DNA of 64,000 bases, from contig NZ_JAUSYS010000001.1 of the NCBI RefSeq assembly GCF_030817015.1, positions 2,418,001 through 2,482,000 on the forward strand. Reading direction: 5' to 3'. Positions 1 to 9,238 of this stretch are shown in pieces; within the stretch, counting starts at the first letter, position 1, and every line of letters begins with the position of its first letter. The notes beneath the pieces are model-generated. The model worked only from the letters and a program-made list of their open reading frames with translations. It had not been told where the DNA came from and ran no database searches. The position numbers were made by a program, and so were the translations under genes. This DNA is from Arthrobacter sp. V1I7. Lineage in GTDB: Bacteria > Actinomycetota > Actinomycetes > Actinomycetales > Micrococcaceae.

Positions 1-2
1 TC

Positions 3-2045
3 CTGTCCCGCTGGAGCCTGACGGTCAACGGCCAATCGCTGGAGCCGCTGGCCGCGGAAACGAAGGAACCGTACCGGGCTCTGTTTGCAGGGCGCGTTAC
101 CCGGTCGGACGGCTATGCCGACAGCCCCCTGATCGTGGAACGGCTGCGGGAAGTGGGCGCCGGCATACAGGAGCAGGTCACGGTCCGCAATTACTCTTTG
201 GAACCGGTTGAATGCGTGATCTCGGTCCGGCCCGAAGCGGATTTCGCGGACCTCTTCGAGGTTAAGGAGGCACGGATCCAGCGGCGTTGGGAAGAAACGC
301 GCGAAGTGGACGGTGATTCGCTGACCATCCAGGGCCTCTGGCAGGATGTCCGGAAGGGCATCATTGTTCAGGCGCCTGGAGCCGATGTCCTGCAGGACGC
401 TCTCAGCTACAGGGTGTCTGTCGGGGCCCACAGCCAGTGGAGCACCATCCTGACCGCCGTGCCCAGCACCGAGGCGGCAAGTCCTCCTCCGCCGTCATTC
501 CTCCGCTCAGAAGGGGAGGCCGTCTCTCCGCGTGACCGGCGGCGTCAGGAGTGGGTGGCGAAGATTCCCAAACTGCATATGGGCAACCACTCCATCGAAC
601 GGACCCTGCGCCGCAGCTACGACGATCTCGGCGCGCTGCGCATCGAAGATCCCAACCACCCGGAGCGGATCGTGGTGGCCGCAGGCGCCCCTTGGTTCAT
701 GACCCTGTTCGGCCGCGACTCACTGTGGGCCTCGGAAATGGCCGTCGCGGTTGACCCCTCCCTGGCCCTTGGAACGCTACAGACACTGGCTGACCGCCAG
801 GGAAGCCTAGTGGACCCGGTCACGGAGGAGGAGCCGGGAAAAATCCTGCACGAAGTCAGGCTGGATGTTTCCAGCGGACTCGCGCTGGGCGGAAAGAACA
901 TCTACTACGGCAGCGTCGACGCCACTCCGCTTTTCGTGACGATACTGGGAACGGTGAGCCGCTGGGGTTTCGCGAAGGACACCATCGCCGCCCTGCTGCC
1001 CCACGCGGACAGGGCACTGGACTGGATCCGGAACCACGGCGACAAGGACAAGGACGGGTTCGTCGAGTACCAGCGCCTCAACCCCCGCGGGCTCCTTAAC
1101 CAGGGTTGGAAAGACTCCTGGGACGGAATCAACTTCGCGGACGGCACGTTGGCCGAGGGACCCATCGCCTTGTGTGAAGTGCAAGCCTACGTCTACGACG
1201 CATACATGGCGAGGGCCTGGATAGCCTACGACGCCGGGGACCGGCCCCTTGCGTCCCAACTCGCCGACGAGGCCGCACAGCTAAAGAAACGGTTCAACGA
1301 ACAGTTCTGGATCCCCGAACGCGGCTATTATGCCATTGCCCTGGACGGCAAGAAGCGGCAAGTCGACGCGTGCGCCTCCAACATGGGCCACTGCCTGTGG
1401 GTCGGCCTCGTAGATGACGACAAAGCGCCGATGGTTGCCGAACGGCTGATGTCCCCGGAAATGTTCAGCGGCTGGGGCGTCCGGACCCTCGCCAGCGACA
1501 TGGGCGCCTACAACCCGGCAAGCTACCACAACGGCTCAGTCTGGCCGCACGACAACGCGGTCATAGTTGCCGGTCTGGTGCGCTACGGCTTCGTGGAACA
1601 GGCACAAAGGATCTCCACCGCCCTGCTTGAAGCAGCAGACTACTCAGACGGCCGACTGCCAGAACTGTTTTGCGGCTTCAGCCGGGAACAATTCACCGAG
1701 CCAGTACCCTACCCAACGGCATGCTCACCCCAGGCCTGGGCCGCAACCACACCCATCCAATTAGTGACGAGCCTGATGCGGTACGACACGCACGTTTCCC
1801 GCGGCGGATTCTGGATGGATCCGGTGCTCCCGGAATCCTACGGTGACCTGCACATCACCAATGCCCCCATAGCCGGTGGACGAATAACCATTGATATCGC
1901 CGGTTCTGTCCCGTTAGTGCAGGGGCTGCCCGACGGGATGGTGTTCCACCAAGGGCATAGGCCATACCTGGCCGAACTCATCGAGCAGGCCGGCCTGGGT
2001 CCAAAAGCCCACCGCGATGTCGGCACGACGCAGAACGAAAAGTGA
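3..2045 (+). CDS. Glycogen debranching enzyme (amylo-alpha-1,6-glucosidase family), 5'-truncated by window edge
   Basis: The reading frame is open from the first bases of the window, so the true start lies upstream; the GTG at 135 is internal. The first ~170 residues resemble the N-terminal beta-rich domain of bacterial amylo-alpha-1,6-glucosidases. The rest is an (alpha/alpha)-barrel catalytic domain with the family landmarks PWFMTLFGRDSLWAS and NGSVWPHDNAVI. Members cleave alpha-1,6 branch glucose from glycogen or related alpha-glucans in the cytoplasm. The C-terminus is complete, ending with TGA at 2043-2045. The 3' neighbour is degenerate DNA, so no operon can be inferred. An alternative substrate such as trehalose-linked or other alpha-glucans cannot be excluded. 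Confidence 0.88.
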   Translation: MSRWSLTVNGQSLEPLAAETKEPYRALFAGRVTRSDGYADSPLIVERLREVGAGIQEQVTVRNYSLEPVECVISVRPEADFADLFEVKEARIQRRWEETREVDGDSLTIQGLWQDVRKGIIVQAPGADVLQDALSYRVSVGAHSQWSTILTAVPSTEAASPPPPSFLRSEGEAVSPRDRRRQEWVAKIPKLHMGNHSIERTLRRSYDDLGALRIEDPNHPERIVVAAGAPWFMTLFGRDSLWASEMAVAVDPSLALGTLQTLADRQGSLVDPVTEEEPGKILHEVRLDVSSGLALGGKNIYYGSVDATPLFVTILGTVSRWGFAKDTIAALLPHADRALDWIRNHGDKDKDGFVEYQRLNPRGLLNQGWKDSWDGINFADGTLAEGPIALCEVQAYVYDAYMARAWIAYDAGDRPLASQLADEAAQLKKRFNEQFWIPERGYYAIALDGKKRQVDACASNMGHCLWVGLVDDDKAPMVAERLMSPEMFSGWGVRTLASDMGAYNPASYHNGSVWPHDNAVIVAGLVRYGFVEQAQRISTALLEAADYSDGRLPELFCGFSREQFTEPVPYPTACSPQAWAATTPIQLVTSLMRYDTHVSRGGFWMDPVLPESYGDLHITNAPIAGGRITIDIAGSVPLVQGLPDGMVFHQGHRPYLAELIEQAGLGPKAHRDVGTTQNEK

Positions 2046-2124
2046 AGGATTCGGAAACACCCGGATTCCCCCTGTCGCACCGAATCAGGGCTTTGATTAC
2101 ACCGACGGAAACGCATGGACAGTT

Positions 2125-2295
2125 CCTGGCCGTCGCTTCTCAGTGCTGCGATGATGGCAACGTCAAGGATGGCTTCCACCTCGTCTCGGGTCAGGCCTGT
2201 GGCAGGTACGCCCCGATGATCTCCGCTTCCGTGATCCCGGCCGCTGCGCGGTCGGTCTCCCCTGCTTCGGTGTAGATGCCGGCGGTGTCGCGACC
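2125..2295 (-). pseudogene. GatB/YqeY-domain protein fragment, frameshifted
   Basis: Reading the minus strand from about 2295 gives RDTAGIYTEAGETDRAAAG and ITEAEIIGAYLPQA, then a stop at 2191-2193. A one-base shift restores the family reading with LTRDEVEAILDVAI. This is the middle of YqeY-type proteins (GatB tail-like domain of unknown function, about 150 aa when intact). Both ends are missing: homology begins abruptly where an APC permease fragment begins on the opposite strand, and fades near 2125. I interpret it as a dead fragment with a one-base deletion near 2193. Confidence 0.5.
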
Positions 2296-3019
2296 GTGGC
2301 CGAGGTCGGGGTTCAGTTGCCGGCGATCTTCCTGATCGGCTTCATTCCGATGCTGCTGCTGGTGGCCCTGGGCTACCTGGAACTGAACAACGCCACGCCG
2401 GATTTCGGTACGTCCTTCACCTGGGCCACCCGTGCCTTCGGGCCGAGGGTCGGCTGGATGGGCGGCTGGGGGGCTGATAGCCGCCACGTTCATTGTGCTG
2501 TCCGACTTGGCCGCGGTCGCCGTGGACTTCTTCTACTTGATGCTTGCGCAGCTGACCGGCAACGAGGCCCTGGCCGAACTGACCACCAATCTGCCGCTGA
2601 ACATCGCCACCACCTTCATCGCGCTGGCCTGCTGGATTTCCTACCGCGGGATGGAAACCACCAAGGCATTCCACTATGTGCTGGTCGGCTTCCAGCTGTT
2701 GGTCCTGACCTGGTTCGCCGTCGCCGCATTCGCTCATGTGGCCAACGGGACGGCCTTCCACGCCACTGCCGTCAAGGGTGAATGGTTCAACCCCTTCGCG
2801 GTGGAGTCCTTCTCCACCTTTGCCGCCGGCGTCTCGCTGTCCATCTTCATCTACTGGGGCTGGGACGTCACGCTGACCATGAATGAGGAGACCAAAGACC
2901 TGGAAAAGACCCCGGGGCGTGCCGCAACCGTCACCATCCTGGTGATAATGGTGCTGTACATGATGATGCCCCTGGCGGTGCTGGCCTCCGCCGGAGTCGG
3001 CGAGGGCGGAGAGGGTTAA
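2281..3019 (+). pseudogene. APC-family amino-acid permease fragment, frameshifted and truncated at both ends
   Basis: Frame 1 (from ~2281) reads GVQLPAIFLIGFIPMLLLVA...FTWATRAFGPRVGWMGGWG, typical of the first transmembrane segments of APC-superfamily amino-acid transporters. Near 2470 the reading moves to another frame (GLIAATFIVLSDLAAVAVDF... to SLSIFIYWGWDVTLTMNEET). The sequence ends after ~240 residues with a stop at 3017-3019, about half the usual ~480-500 aa. The N-terminal start is absent and the 5' side is fused to the YqeY remnant. A non-functional remnant is most likely. Confidence 0.75.
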
Positions 3020-3079
3020 AGGGGGCGCCCTGGGCAAATCCGGCCGAGATCCGTTCCCACCAGCGGGCCGCGAAGGTGC

Positions 3080-4789
3080 TTATTTTGTCCCGCTTCCATC
3101 GTCGTCGGCCGCGTCGGCGTCTTCTTCCGCTTCGGCCTCGGCCATGGCCGCCTCGCTGAAGGGGACGGCGGCCTGCAGCCCCGTCGCTCCCCGAACCGGG
3201 CCGAGCCGGCGCTGGCGCAGCGGGTCGCGGCGCAGGTCAGCGTACAGTGCCACACAGAGCCCGATGATTATCAGCACAAACGGGCTGGCGGCCAGGATGG
3301 TGAAAGTCTGCAGGGCAGCGAGCCCGCCGACGGCCAGCAGGACCGCGGCCACCGCGCCGGTGAGGACGGCCCAGAAGATCACCAGCGGCTTCCAGGGGTG
3401 CTTGCTGCCGCGTGTGGACAAGGTCCCCAGCACCAGGGCACCGGCGTCGGCGCCGCTGATGAAGAAGACGGCGGTCAGAACCATGACCACCAGCGCCGCC
3501 CCGATGAAGAATGGGTAGTTCTGCAGGGCCGCGAAGAACCCTGCCGCTTCGCTGCCGGTGCCGGCGATGTCCACGCCGTTCAGCTGCTGGTTCATGCCGG
3601 CTCCGCCGAAGATGACAAACCACACCATGCTGACGGCGGTGGGCACCAGCAGGACGCCCAGGACGAATTCCCGGATGGTGCGCCCGCGGGAAATCCTGGC
3701 GATGAAGGTGCCGACAAACGGGGTCCAGGAGATCCACCAGGCCCAGTAGAAGATGGTCCAGCTGGCCAGCCAGTCACTGCCGCCGAAGACGGCCGAATGG
3801 AAACTCATCGGGACCAGCTCGGTCAGGTAGGCACCGATGGCGGAGGGCAGCAGATCCAGGATGAAGAGCGTGGGGCCGGCCACAAAGACGAACAGCAGCA
3901 GGACTCCGGCCAGGACCATGTTGGTGTTGCTCAGCCATTTAATGCCCTTGGAGATGCCGCTGGCGGCGGAGAGCACCACGCCGACCGTCAGCACGCAGAT
4001 CACGATGATCGGCACCGCGGCCGAGGGGTCTTCCTCGAATTTGCCGGTGCGCAGCAGCGCGAGGCCCGCAGCGATCTGCAGCGCCCCGAGACCGAGCGAG
4101 GTGGCCGTACCGAATTTGGTGCAGATGATGGCCAGGATGTCGATGGGCTTGCCCCAGCCCCTCTTTTCGATGCGTTCCTGGCCGAACAGGGACTGGAACG
4201 GGGCGCTCATCAGGTTGCCGCGACCCATCCGGTAGGTGGAATAGGCCAGCGCCAGCCCGACGACGGAATAAATCGCCCAGGGATGCAGACCCCAGTGGAA
4301 CATCGTGTAGGCCATGGCGGTGCTGGCGGCCTCCGGGCTGCCGGGCGCGACGTCGACAAAGGGCGGCGGGGAAGCTAGATGGGTGACGGGTTCGTACACG
4401 CCGTAGAACATCAGCCCGATCCCCATGCCGGCGCTGAACATCATGGCGACCCAGGAGAGGGTGCTGAATTCTGTCGCTTCGCCTTCATAGGAGAGCGGGA
4501 TCCGTCCGTAGCGGCCGAAGGCCAGGACCAGGGAAAAGACGACGAATCCGGAGGCCCCCAGGATGAACAGCCAGCCGAAGGTGCTGGTGATCCAGGACAG
4601 GGCCGCCGCGGCACCGTCCCCGACGGCACCCGTGAAGAACACGCCGAGCAGGATGAGCACCAGAATAATTCCGGCCGAGACGCCGAAGACCGTCTTGTCA
4701 ACGCTCGCCCAGCCCTGGGCCCGCGGCAATGATGCGGGTTCCCCCAGCCGCTCCTCCAGGTCCTGGTTGTCGCTTGAATGATGCTTCAT
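3080..4789 (-). CDS. BCCT-family (betaine/carnitine/choline) transporter
   Basis: A 569-aa polytopic protein with about 12 predicted transmembrane segments and the BCCT signature region FYWAWWISWTPFVGTFIARI followed by SRGRTIREF. The family imports quaternary ammonium solutes such as glycine betaine, choline or proline with Na+ or H+, often for osmoprotection. An acidic/alanine-rich C-terminal tail (EAEAEEDADAADDDGS) and a charged N-terminus are cytoplasmic extensions that in characterised BCCTs take part in osmosensing. I chose ATG 4789 because TGAGGAGTCC lies just upstream; the GTG at 4801 lacks such spacing. It diverges from the PduO-like gene. The substrate cannot be settled from sequence. 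Confidence 0.93.
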   Translation of the reverse strand: MKHHSSDNQDLEERLGEPASLPRAQGWASVDKTVFGVSAGIILVLILLGVFFTGAVGDGAAAALSWITSTFGWLFILGASGFVVFSLVLAFGRYGRIPLSYEGEATEFSTLSWVAMMFSAGMGIGLMFYGVYEPVTHLASPPPFVDVAPGSPEAASTAMAYTMFHWGLHPWAIYSVVGLALAYSTYRMGRGNLMSAPFQSLFGQERIEKRGWGKPIDILAIICTKFGTATSLGLGALQIAAGLALLRTGKFEEDPSAAVPIIVICVLTVGVVLSAASGISKGIKWLSNTNMVLAGVLLLFVFVAGPTLFILDLLPSAIGAYLTELVPMSFHSAVFGGSDWLASWTIFYWAWWISWTPFVGTFIARISRGRTIREFVLGVLLVPTAVSMVWFVIFGGAGMNQQLNGVDIAGTGSEAAGFFAALQNYPFFIGAALVVMVLTAVFFISGADAGALVLGTLSTRGSKHPWKPLVIFWAVLTGAVAAVLLAVGGLAALQTFTILAASPFVLIIIGLCVALYADLRRDPLRQRRLGPVRGATGLQAAVPFSEAAMAEAEAEEDADAADDDGSGTK

Positions 4790-4895
4790 CGGACTCCTCA
4801 CAAAATCGTGGGCTATGCCGGGTCATTGTACGGTCCACCGTCCGGGAGGATAGCTAGTTGTTCGCCGCGTGGCCTTCGTCAGTATAGTTGCCGGC

Positions 4896-5507
4896 ATGAG
4901 TGACCGCGAAGAATCCCCAGCCCCGGAGCCCGCCGACTACACCCGGGACGGAGACGACGGACACACGGAATTCGGCGGCCACGGCCGCGTGGCCAAACGG
5001 GATGCACGGGTTGCCGCCTCTGCTGAGTGCGATGAAGCCAACGCGTCCATCAGCGTCGCCGTCGCTATCGGCGGTCTGCCAATCAACCTGACATCTATGC
5101 TGGCGAGCGTGCAGAACGACCTTTTCGATCTTACGGCGGACCTCTCCGTCCCGTTAAGCCGGCCGGAGCTGGCGCGGGCACGGATTGTCCAGGGACATAT
5201 CGACCGGCTGGAACGTGCCGCGCAGCATTTCGCCGCGGATTCCGAGGACGTCAGCGGCACCGTGCTCCCCGGCGGCACTGCCGGGGCGGCGCTGCTGTAT
5301 ATGTCCCGGGCCGTGGTCCGGCGCGCCGAGCGGGCGGTCTGGATGGCCGTCGAGGAATATCCGGATACGGTCAATCCGGTGACCGCCCGCTATCTGAACC
5401 GCTTGTCGTCCCTGCTGTTCGTTCTGGCACGTGGGGCCAATGCCGAGCACGGGGACATCGTGTGGATGCCGGAGGCATCGGTGCAAGCCGGTCGGCACCG
5501 ACACTGA
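4896..5507 (+). CDS. PduO-type ATP:cob(I)alamin adenosyltransferase homologue
   Basis: A 203-aa protein with PduO-family landmarks in order: the N-terminal YTRDGDDGHTEFGGHGRVAK phosphate-binding stretch, DARVAASAECDEANASI (family pattern D-E-N), NDLFDLTADLSVP, VLPGGTAGAALLYMSRAVVR with RRAERAV, and a C-terminal LNRLSSLLFVLARGAN. Such enzymes transfer the 5'-deoxyadenosyl group of ATP to cob(I)alamin. The conserved Asp in the usual LNRLSDLLF motif is Ser here, so activity may be altered. ATG 4896 places the start just before the conserved core; GTG 4869 is an alternative. No B12-dependent enzyme gene is visible nearby. Confidence 0.8.
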   Translation: MSDREESPAPEPADYTRDGDDGHTEFGGHGRVAKRDARVAASAECDEANASISVAVAIGGLPINLTSMLASVQNDLFDLTADLSVPLSRPELARARIVQGHIDRLERAAQHFAADSEDVSGTVLPGGTAGAALLYMSRAVVRRAERAVWMAVEEYPDTVNPVTARYLNRLSSLLFVLARGANAEHGDIVWMPEASVQAGRHRH

Positions 5508-6041
5508 CACCGCCGCCACCCAGGGCCCCGGCGAGTAGGAACCGGCGGACCGGCGGCTCAACCCTCGATGCCGGTGGGCTCGTTCGGCGTGGGCGGCAGT
5601 TCGGTGCTGAGCCGGATTTGTTGGCCGTGATAGTCGAGCTCGAGCAGGCAGTGCAACCACTCCCCATCCCTTTGCCGCTCCAAGGCGTAGCATCTAGCTG
5701 ACTGAGCACTGCCCGGTATGGCTGACGAAAGATCCCTATCAGTTCCGCACATGTTCGGCAAGCACCCGAAGCGTTGTGCTCACCGCCAACGGCGGTACTC
5801 TCGGCGCTACCCTGCGCGCGGACTCACTGGGTGAGATGGCGCCACTGGGCTTCACCCCAAGTGGTAGCCGGCCACGCGGCAAACGACGGAGCGACCACCG
5901 CCAGCTATGTTGTCGTCTACACCGATGAAACCGGAGAGGATGGAACGGAGCTGCACGCGTTACCAGACGACCCGATCAGCTATCTCGGAGCTCGTGTACA
6001 CCGTTCCCCCGCCGAGTAGGGTCCGTGCCACCCGCACCTGA
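5508..6041. other. Intergenic stretch with two possible small relic reading frames
   Basis: No recognisable gene. On the minus strand (5558-5761) a short frame contains CYALERQRDGEWLHCLLELD and a proline-rich tail, which has natural-looking composition but no family I recognise. On the plus strand (5774-6019) a frame ends with SYVVVYTDETGEDGTELHAL, also unrecognised. Both lack convincing ribosome-binding sites and may be remnants. Confidence 0.3.
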
Positions 6042-6262
6042 TCAAAACTCAGGACCCGCGATCGGCCCCGTGAGAATCACCAGGTCCGCCAGCTTTCCAA
6101 CCTGAAGGCCTGAAGGCTCCCGATCTCGTTCGCGATGCCCGAGGCTTCGGCAGACCCGAGCGTGTTAGCACGGATAGCGTCGTCGATACTCAGTCGTTCC
6201 TCCGGCTGCGCGGGTGTGCGCGATTCAGCGTTCAGGGCGTGCAGGTCCGCACCCAACCGGCA
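6042..6262 (-). pseudogene. C-terminal fragment of an amidohydrolase-superfamily gene, frameshifted
   Basis: The minus strand reads PEERLSIDDAIRANTLGSAE then ASGIANEIGSLQ. A one-base frame change near 6103 then gives QVGKLADLVILTGPIAGPEF and a stop at 6042-6044. This is the conserved C-terminal end of amidohydrolase-type (metal-dependent hydrolase, YtcJ-like) proteins, where the GK-ADLV motif closes the small beta-domain. Only about 65 codons remain. The upstream side is cut by the IS30-like transposase fragment. Confidence 0.6.
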
Positions 6263-6603
6263 CACGTTGCGGGATTCAGTCCCAACTCCCGTGCGGCCTG
6301 CGTCGTGCTCTTGAGCCGGTCAAACACGACGAAGAACTCAGCCTTCTGTGCAGGCGTGTATTTCCTCTGCCCAGCTTCCCGATTCCGTGGGACCCGCTCA
6401 TGGAGCCGAGATTTATGGACCCATTGGTAGCACGTCATCTGATTTAAGCCGAGCTCCGCCGCGGCCGCGCTCACACTCCCACACCGGTTCAAAACCGAAA
6501 AGAACTGATCATTCTGCTCCGGCGTGTATTTCCTCCGGCTGGCAGTTTCTTTCGTTAAAGACGACACGGTCGTTGCAACTCCCAAAAATTCTGAGTGTTG
6601 CAA
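6232..6603 (-). mobile_element. IS30-like transposase N-terminal fragment with duplicated HTH
   Basis: About 123 residues holding two similar helix-turn-helix units, RRKYTPEQNDQFFSVLNR and QRKYTPAQKAEFFVVFDR, each followed by an AAELGLN/ARELGLN recognition helix and a C-x-W-V motif. This tandem HTH arrangement is typical of the DNA-binding N-terminus of IS30-type transposases. The DDE catalytic domain is missing; the frame runs into the amidohydrolase remnant. The proposed element end is the inverted repeat at 6567-6609. Only a relic remains. Confidence 0.6.
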
Positions 6604-6609
6604 CGACCG
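6567..6609. repeat. 13-bp perfect inverted repeat at the transposase 5' end
   Basis: CGGTCGTTGCAAC (6567-6579) is repeated in inverse as GTTGCAACGACCG (6597-6609) with a 17-nt spacer. It overlaps the start of the IS30-like fragment and may be its terminal inverted repeat or a regulatory hairpin. Confidence 0.6.
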
Positions 6610-6777
6610 CTAGAACCCGCCGACTACCCCCGGCCTTTTGTGGCACTCCTACGGGCCACTCATAGCGCTTGGATGCGATTCTCGAAAAACCTATCTGCGG
6701 GGTGAAACTGATTTCTCTTAGTATCCGATGTCTTGGACTGTCGCCAGAAGGTGTTGCCGAGTACTGGCACTCCACGC

Positions 6778-7773
6778 TCAGAAAATGCGGGCGGCGATTT
6801 CCGCCGGTGCCGCCAGCAGTACCTCGATCTCCTCATCGAGCTGAACCAATGTCACGGATGCCCCCGCCATGTCCAGCGAAGTGCAGTACTCTCCGACATA
6901 GCTCCGTCCCACCGCGATTCCCTTGGCGGCAAGCTGCCCGTGAGCCCGCCCATAGAGCACGTATAGCTCGCTGACCGGGGTGCCTCCAAGCCCGTTGATC
7001 ATCAGGGCCACCCGATCGCCGCCCGTGAAGGGCAGGTCCTCCACCACACTTTCCAGAAGCTCGTCGATGATGTCGTTCGCGGTAGTCATCGGAGCGCGGC
7101 GCCTGCCCGGTTCCCCATGGATTCCCACGCCCATCTCGATCTCGTCGGCACCAAGCTCGAACAGCGCGGATCCCTTGGCCGGCGGGGTGCAGGCGGTCAA
7201 CGCCGCGCCCATTGTCCGGGTGCGGGCGTTGACCTTTTCTCCGATACGTACGAGTTCCTCGAGCTCCGCGCCGGCTTCAGCGGCCGCACCCACGGCTTTC
7301 ATAACGAAGAAATTTCCGGCAACCCCGCGACGGCCCACAGTGAAGGTGGAATCTTCCACGGCGACGTCGTCGTTGATAAACAGGATCCGGATCTTGATCC
7401 CGTCGGCCTCGGCCATTTCCTGGGCCATTTCAAATGCCATCCGGTCGCCGGTGTAGTTGTTCACCAGTAGCAGGACCCCCTTCGGCGAGGCGAGCGTCTT
7501 GGCCGTCTCGTAAACGTAGTGGGCCGGCGGCGCGGCAAAAACATCACCCGGACAAGCGCCGTCGAGCATTCCCCTGCCCACTGTCATCACGTGCGCGGGC
7601 TCATGTCCGGACCCTGAGCCCTGGATGATGCTGACCTTGTCGTCGCGTGGTGCGTCTTTACGCATGATCAGGTTGTACTCGGGCACGTAGGCCAGTGTGT
7701 CGGGGTTGGCCAGCGCGATGCCCTGAAGCATCTCGGGCACAAAGTTCTTCGGATCGTTGACGAACTTCTTCAT
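6778..7773 (-). CDS. dhaK: Dihydroxyacetone kinase, DhaK subunit
   Basis: A 331-aa protein of normal DhaK length. The substrate-binding loop GSGSGHEPAH is at 52-61 and the GIHGEPG motif at 217-223 carries the histidine (219) that covalently binds the ketose as a hemiaminal in DhaK. It partners DhaL, encoded just upstream in the operon. Whether phosphate comes from ATP or a PTS donor is not decided by sequence; no DhaM gene is present, so ATP is favoured. ATG 7773 has GTGGAG six bases upstream. It is the last gene of block 1. Relatives phosphorylate dihydroxyacetone, glyceraldehyde or C4 ketoses such as erythrulose, so the true substrate may not be dihydroxyacetone. Confidence 0.92.
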   Translation of the reverse strand: MKKFVNDPKNFVPEMLQGIALANPDTLAYVPEYNLIMRKDAPRDDKVSIIQGSGSGHEPAHVMTVGRGMLDGACPGDVFAAPPAHYVYETAKTLASPKGVLLLVNNYTGDRMAFEMAQEMAEADGIKIRILFINDDVAVEDSTFTVGRRGVAGNFFVMKAVGAAAEAGAELEELVRIGEKVNARTRTMGAALTACTPPAKGSALFELGADEIEMGVGIHGEPGRRRAPMTTANDIIDELLESVVEDLPFTGGDRVALMINGLGGTPVSELYVLYGRAHGQLAAKGIAVGRSYVGEYCTSLDMAGASVTLVQLDEEIEVLLAAPAEIAARIF

Positions 7774-7815
7774 AACAAACTCCACTTCGTTGTGAGTATT
7801 AGGGGTGATTCGGGG

Positions 7816-8454
7816 TCAGCGGTCGAGCCACCGGACATTGGCCCGTTCAAGGATGATGGCGATCACCATGGCACCGGCATCCGGAGAGCCGATGCTGCGC
7901 TCCCCGCTGTAGCTGGCCCGGCCACGTCGTGCGGTCAGTGCACTCGTCGCCTCAGCCGCGGCACGTGCGGTCTTCGCTGCAATTTCGACGGCGGTGGCGG
8001 AGTCCGTGCCATCGGCAGTTGCTTGCTGCAACGCGTCAGCGACAGGGACCAGAACGTCCAACAGGGTCTTGTCGCCGACGTCTGCCCCGCCACGGGTCTT
8101 GATGCCGTCGATCCCTGCGCGCAGCATGGCGACGGCGTCGGCTCCGGTGAGCTCCTGTTTACCCTTTGCGACGGCGGCCGCGCGGAGGAACGCTGTGCCC
8201 CAGATCGGGCCCGACGTGCCGCCGATCCGTGCGGAGATCACCATCGCGACGCTCCGCAGAAAGGCCCCCGCGTCGCTGCGGTCGAAGGTGTCCCAGCCGC
8301 TCAGAACCATTTCAAAGCCGCGGGCCAGGGAGTAACCCATATCGCCGTCGCCCACCACGGCGTCCAGGTCGCAGAACTCCTGCTCTTTGTCGACCGCAGT
8401 CTCGGCGATGGTCCTAACAATGAATTCCGTGTCTATGAAGCTCTGCGCTGTCAT
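7816..8454 (-). CDS. dhaL: Dihydroxyacetone kinase, DhaL (nucleotide-binding) subunit
   Basis: A 212-aa DhaL with the Mg/nucleotide-binding VVGDGDMGYSLARG region (GDGD at 35-38), GGTSGPIWGTAFLRA and the C-terminal GRASYSGERSIGSPDAGA motif. It supplies ADP/ATP and Mg2+ to the DhaK active site. Its ATG overlaps the stop of the HAD gene (ATGA), indicating translational coupling, and dhaK follows 42 bp later. DhaL-DhaK pairs next to an aldolase and a phosphatase also occur in catabolic loci for unusual sugars, so a specialised kinase is plausible. Confidence 0.92.
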   Translation of the reverse strand: MTAQSFIDTEFIVRTIAETAVDKEQEFCDLDAVVGDGDMGYSLARGFEMVLSGWDTFDRSDAGAFLRSVAMVISARIGGTSGPIWGTAFLRAAAVAKGKQELTGADAVAMLRAGIDGIKTRGGADVGDKTLLDVLVPVADALQQATADGTDSATAVEIAAKTARAAAEATSALTARRGRASYSGERSIGSPDAGAMVIAIILERANVRWLDR

Positions 8455-9236
8455 GGTGCCTTGGCCTCCGGTGATTTCAGGATTGCGGTGAGTGTTGCCA
8501 GGGTGACTTCCCCGCGCGGGCAGAGGGTAAGCGGGTCGCTGAGAATATCGGCCGGCTCATCGATCTCCCCCAGGGAGGAAACCACGAGGGCGGCCCCTTC
8601 GAAGTTTTCTTCGGCGGTGTAGCTGCTAACGGTCACGAGGGTCTTCAGGCCGGCGGCGAGCGCTGCCCGCAGCCCGTTTTCGCTGTCCTCCACCACCACC
8701 GCGTCCTTCGCAGTAATGCCAAGGTCCGCGATAGCCAGTTCGTAGATATCGGGGGCCGGCTTCTTCCTCGCCACGACGTCGCCGGCATAGATCCTGAAGC
8801 CGGCCGCCCGTTCCTCGCCGACAACGTGTTCCAGCACCGCCCTGACGGATGATTCGGCCGAGGTTGAGGCAACCGCCAGCTGCCAGCCAGCGGAACGGGC
8901 TTCGTCAACAATTCGGACAATGCCGGGCCGCGCCGGCATCTGCCCGTCCTCAACCGCCGCCGCATAGTGCTGGGATTTTGACTTGTGCCAGGCCGCGAGA
9001 AGCTCCTTCTGGGCTTCGGGTGCGGCGGGCAATTTGTTGGCAACCACGAAGTCTGCAGTCAGAAGGCTGGCCATGCGTTCCTTGCCGCCGCCTATGCGGA
9101 GCAGGCCGGCATAGTCGGCCTCGCTCCAGTGCACCGGAAGTCCAAAGTCGGCGAACGTCCGGTTGAACGCCGGCAGATGTCCGTAGCGTTCCGTGTCCGC
9201 GAGGACACCGTCGCAGTCAAAAATCAGCGCGGGCAT
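8451..9236 (-). CDS. HAD-superfamily hydrolase (beta-phosphoglucomutase/CbbY-like)
   Basis: A 261-aa HAD protein. Motif I FDCDGVLADTE carries the nucleophile Asp7 and Asp9. Motif II is in the VASTSAES region, motif III near KKPAPDIY and motif IV is VVVEDSENGLRAA. The helical cap between motifs I and II places it with phosphoglycolate phosphatase/beta-phosphoglucomutase-like enzymes that dephosphorylate or isomerise small sugar phosphates. ATG 9236 is preferred because AAGGGG precedes it, overlapping the aldolase 3' end. It may recycle or repair phosphorylated intermediates made by the neighbouring kinase/aldolase. Confidence 0.85.
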   Translation of the reverse strand: MPALIFDCDGVLADTERYGHLPAFNRTFADFGLPVHWSEADYAGLLRIGGGKERMASLLTADFVVANKLPAAPEAQKELLAAWHKSKSQHYAAAVEDGQMPARPGIVRIVDEARSAGWQLAVASTSAESSVRAVLEHVVGEERAAGFRIYAGDVVARKKPAPDIYELAIADLGITAKDAVVVEDSENGLRAALAAGLKTLVTVSSYTAEENFEGAALVVSSLGEIDEPADILSDPLTLCPRGEVTLATLTAILKSPEAKAP

Positions 9237-9238
9237 GG

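Noticed and set aside
3398..4378. Long plus-strand reading frame opposite the BCCT gene
   Set aside because: Composition (repeated G/D/Q/H, no family pattern) and exact antisense overlap with a clearly real transporter show it is a shadow of high GC codon bias.
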